From the NCBI GenBank assembly GCA_019925105.1, contig JAHGAU010000003.1:620001-684000 (forward strand): DNA of 64,000 nt. The letters run 5' to 3'. Under the pieces are notes generated by a model, which saw only the letters and a list, made by a program, of their open reading frames with translations, was not told the DNA's origin and searched no databases. The translations under genes were made by a program, and so were the position numbers. This DNA is from Niebla homalea. Taxonomy: Eukaryota; Ascomycota; Lecanoromycetes; Lecanorales; Ramalinaceae. Shown piece after piece: positions 62,592 to 64,000 of the stretch. Positions within the stretch are counted from its first letter, which is position 1. Each line of letters starts with the position of its first letter.

Positions 62592-62634
62592 TAAGAGCCG
62601 TACCATCGCTCCGCCAGTATCGCAACGGCTCTTA
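62592..62634. repeat. Hairpin taagagccgt/acggctctta
   Basis: A perfect 10-bp stem (62,592-62,601 and 62,625-62,634) has a 23-base loop, within the internal leader of element N. Confidence 0.8.
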
Positions 62635-62693
62635 TTATTATTACAACTACTGTAATTACTTAGTAGTCCTATTGATTTAAGCCTTAACCACCC

Positions 62694-62736
62694 AAAAATA
62701 AGGAGGCTGGGACGGAAAAATAAGAAGGCTGGGACG
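62694..62736. repeat. 21-bp direct repeat
   Basis: The unit aaaaataaggaggctgggacg is repeated once after a single g with one difference (g/a). Confidence 0.9.
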
Positions 62737-63577
62737 CTACCTAGTTTAAAACCATTATCTATACGCAGACCGTAAAATGTATTAACCCTATATACCGATC
62801 TATACGTACGTTATAAGGGTATAATAACATTTACAGGGCCGTTGGATCGGCGGATCCCTAATAAATACACTAATACCCCTAAAGAATAAAGGGAAACGTT
62901 TATTTATTATTAAGGCGATTAAAGCGGCCTATAAAGTTTATTATCGTATATACCCAGTTTTTTAATTAAGTCAGCCACTTAATTTAAGCTATTATTATTT
63001 TAACCTTATACTGAAGTTTATCCCAGCCATTATATTAAAGTTTAAGCATAAAGAGAAGTAAAATACTTATTTTTAAGGCTCTTTCCTCTTTATTAAAATT
63101 ATTAAAACTTAGATTAATTATAGTTCTATTTCCAGGGGCTTTTTACCAAGATCTTTACTATTATTAAGATTATTAAGAATATATCGATTATCCTAATTTA
63201 TACGTTTTATTATTTTAACCCGTAATTAAACTATTTATCCCTAAATAACGTTCCTTTGCCCGGCGTATTATATATACTCCATAAGGTTTATACCTTAAAC
63301 GGTCCATTAAGATTAAGAAGCTCTATTATTTATTATTAGCCCCTAAATTATGGTTCTCATTAAGTAAGAAGAAACTCCGGGCCCGTTACCGTTTATTTTA
63401 TAAGATATTCCGTTTTATACGTATATTATTTAGGAAAGCCGTAATCTTAAAAAATAACGATCCAGAATATTATTTACTATTATTATTATTTAAGTTATCC
63501 TTATTTAAAAGCTTAATATTATTAATTATAATTTTGTCGCCCCTTAACGATATAGATTTCTTTAGCCTTTAGGTTAA

Positions 63578-63650
<73 letters not shown>

Positions 63651-64000
63651 CCGACCCCTTTAAGATTGCCGGTACCTTTAATAAGGTTATTAAGCTTAAG
63701 GATAATTTTAAATATATTATATAAGAACGTAAAATAAGTAAAAGGCTCGAGTTTATCCGGCTTAATTATTGGATTATAGATTTTAGCTTACGCTTTATTA
63801 AGACTGAAGCTTTTAAAGGTAATAAGCTTATAAAGGCCCAAAATACTTACGATTAAGGGCATTTTATAACCTATGCCGTGATCCGTATAAGGATTAAGGG
63901 GATTAATTGGTATACTATTAAGAATATCAAGAATACCAAAGTGACGTAAAATACCCTCTATACTCGGTATTAGCTTAAAAGCTTAGGTTACCTTACGTTA
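62737..64000. other. Unidentified, lightly mutated sequence at the right window end
   Basis: Compared with the rest, CpA and TpG are less depleted. No open frame longer than about 60 codons and no domain could be recognised on either strand. By position it may be the interior of copia-type element N (5' leader and gag), which would extend beyond the window, but no gag motif is visible. Confidence 0.4.
63578..63648. repeat. (ATT)n microsatellite, about 24 units
   Basis: It is an uninterrupted att run of 71 bases, ending in atat before ccgacccc. Its perfection suggests it is young or still slipping. Confidence 0.95.

Noticed and set aside
1..64000. Mitochondrial or bacterial origin because of extreme AT content
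   Set aside because: The bias is specifically C-to-T at CpA (and its complement), islands with normal composition occur, and the content is nuclear fungal retrotransposons and hAT elements with target duplications.

Overview
The window is a repeat graveyard from the nuclear genome of a filamentous fungus, most probably an ascomycete of the Pezizomycotina. Almost everywhere CpA and TpG are scarce and TpA is in large excess, and former CAA/CAG/TGG/CGA codons read as stops. This is the signature of repeat-induced point mutation (RIP). No intact host gene, rRNA or tRNA gene was found. Every protein-like signal belongs to a transposable element, read through many RIP stops. All domain calls come from translation by eye, and borders without terminal repeats are approximate.

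Left third (1-24,550). A Plavaka/KDZ-like transposase relic (+ strand, 1 to about 3,300) is followed by a 35-bp tandem repeat and unresolved DNA. Then comes a 19.2-kb block (5,320-24,544) bounded by long inverted repeats. It contains three head-to-tail non-LTR retrotransposons (Tad1-like: ORF1, then APE endonuclease and reverse transcriptase) on the minus strand. The middle one carries a 1.34-kb hAT-type MITE whose two arms are complementary G-rich/C-rich minisatellites.

Middle and right (24,551 to about 62,280). One old Ty3/gypsy element with a chromodomain (F, + strand) is the host of a nested stack. A large hAT transposon (E, 25,366-58,056, perfect 8-bp target duplication) interrupts F's RNase H. 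Inside E sit gypsy A (31,485-45,211), itself split in its RT by copia B (34,105-40,178), and copia D (about 45,235-57,258). D's RT is split by gypsy C (46,248-53,342), which in turn holds a 175-bp LTR-like element J. An 85-bp relative of J (K) lies in E. F further carries a 1.16-kb TRIM-like element (L) and a solo LTR of family A (60,495-61,289), which was hit by another hAT-like MITE (H). Most of these insertions have perfect target-site duplications, so the order of events can be read directly.

Right end (62,280-64,000). There is a copia-type LTR with an intact primer-binding site for initiator tRNA-Met, then lightly mutated DNA of unknown content with an (ATT)n microsatellite.

Nothing in the window looks transcriptionally functional. 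Its value is as a stratigraphic record of transposition and RIP. Short elements (J, K, L, H, the solo LTR and the MITE) keep their G+C, while everything long has been destroyed.
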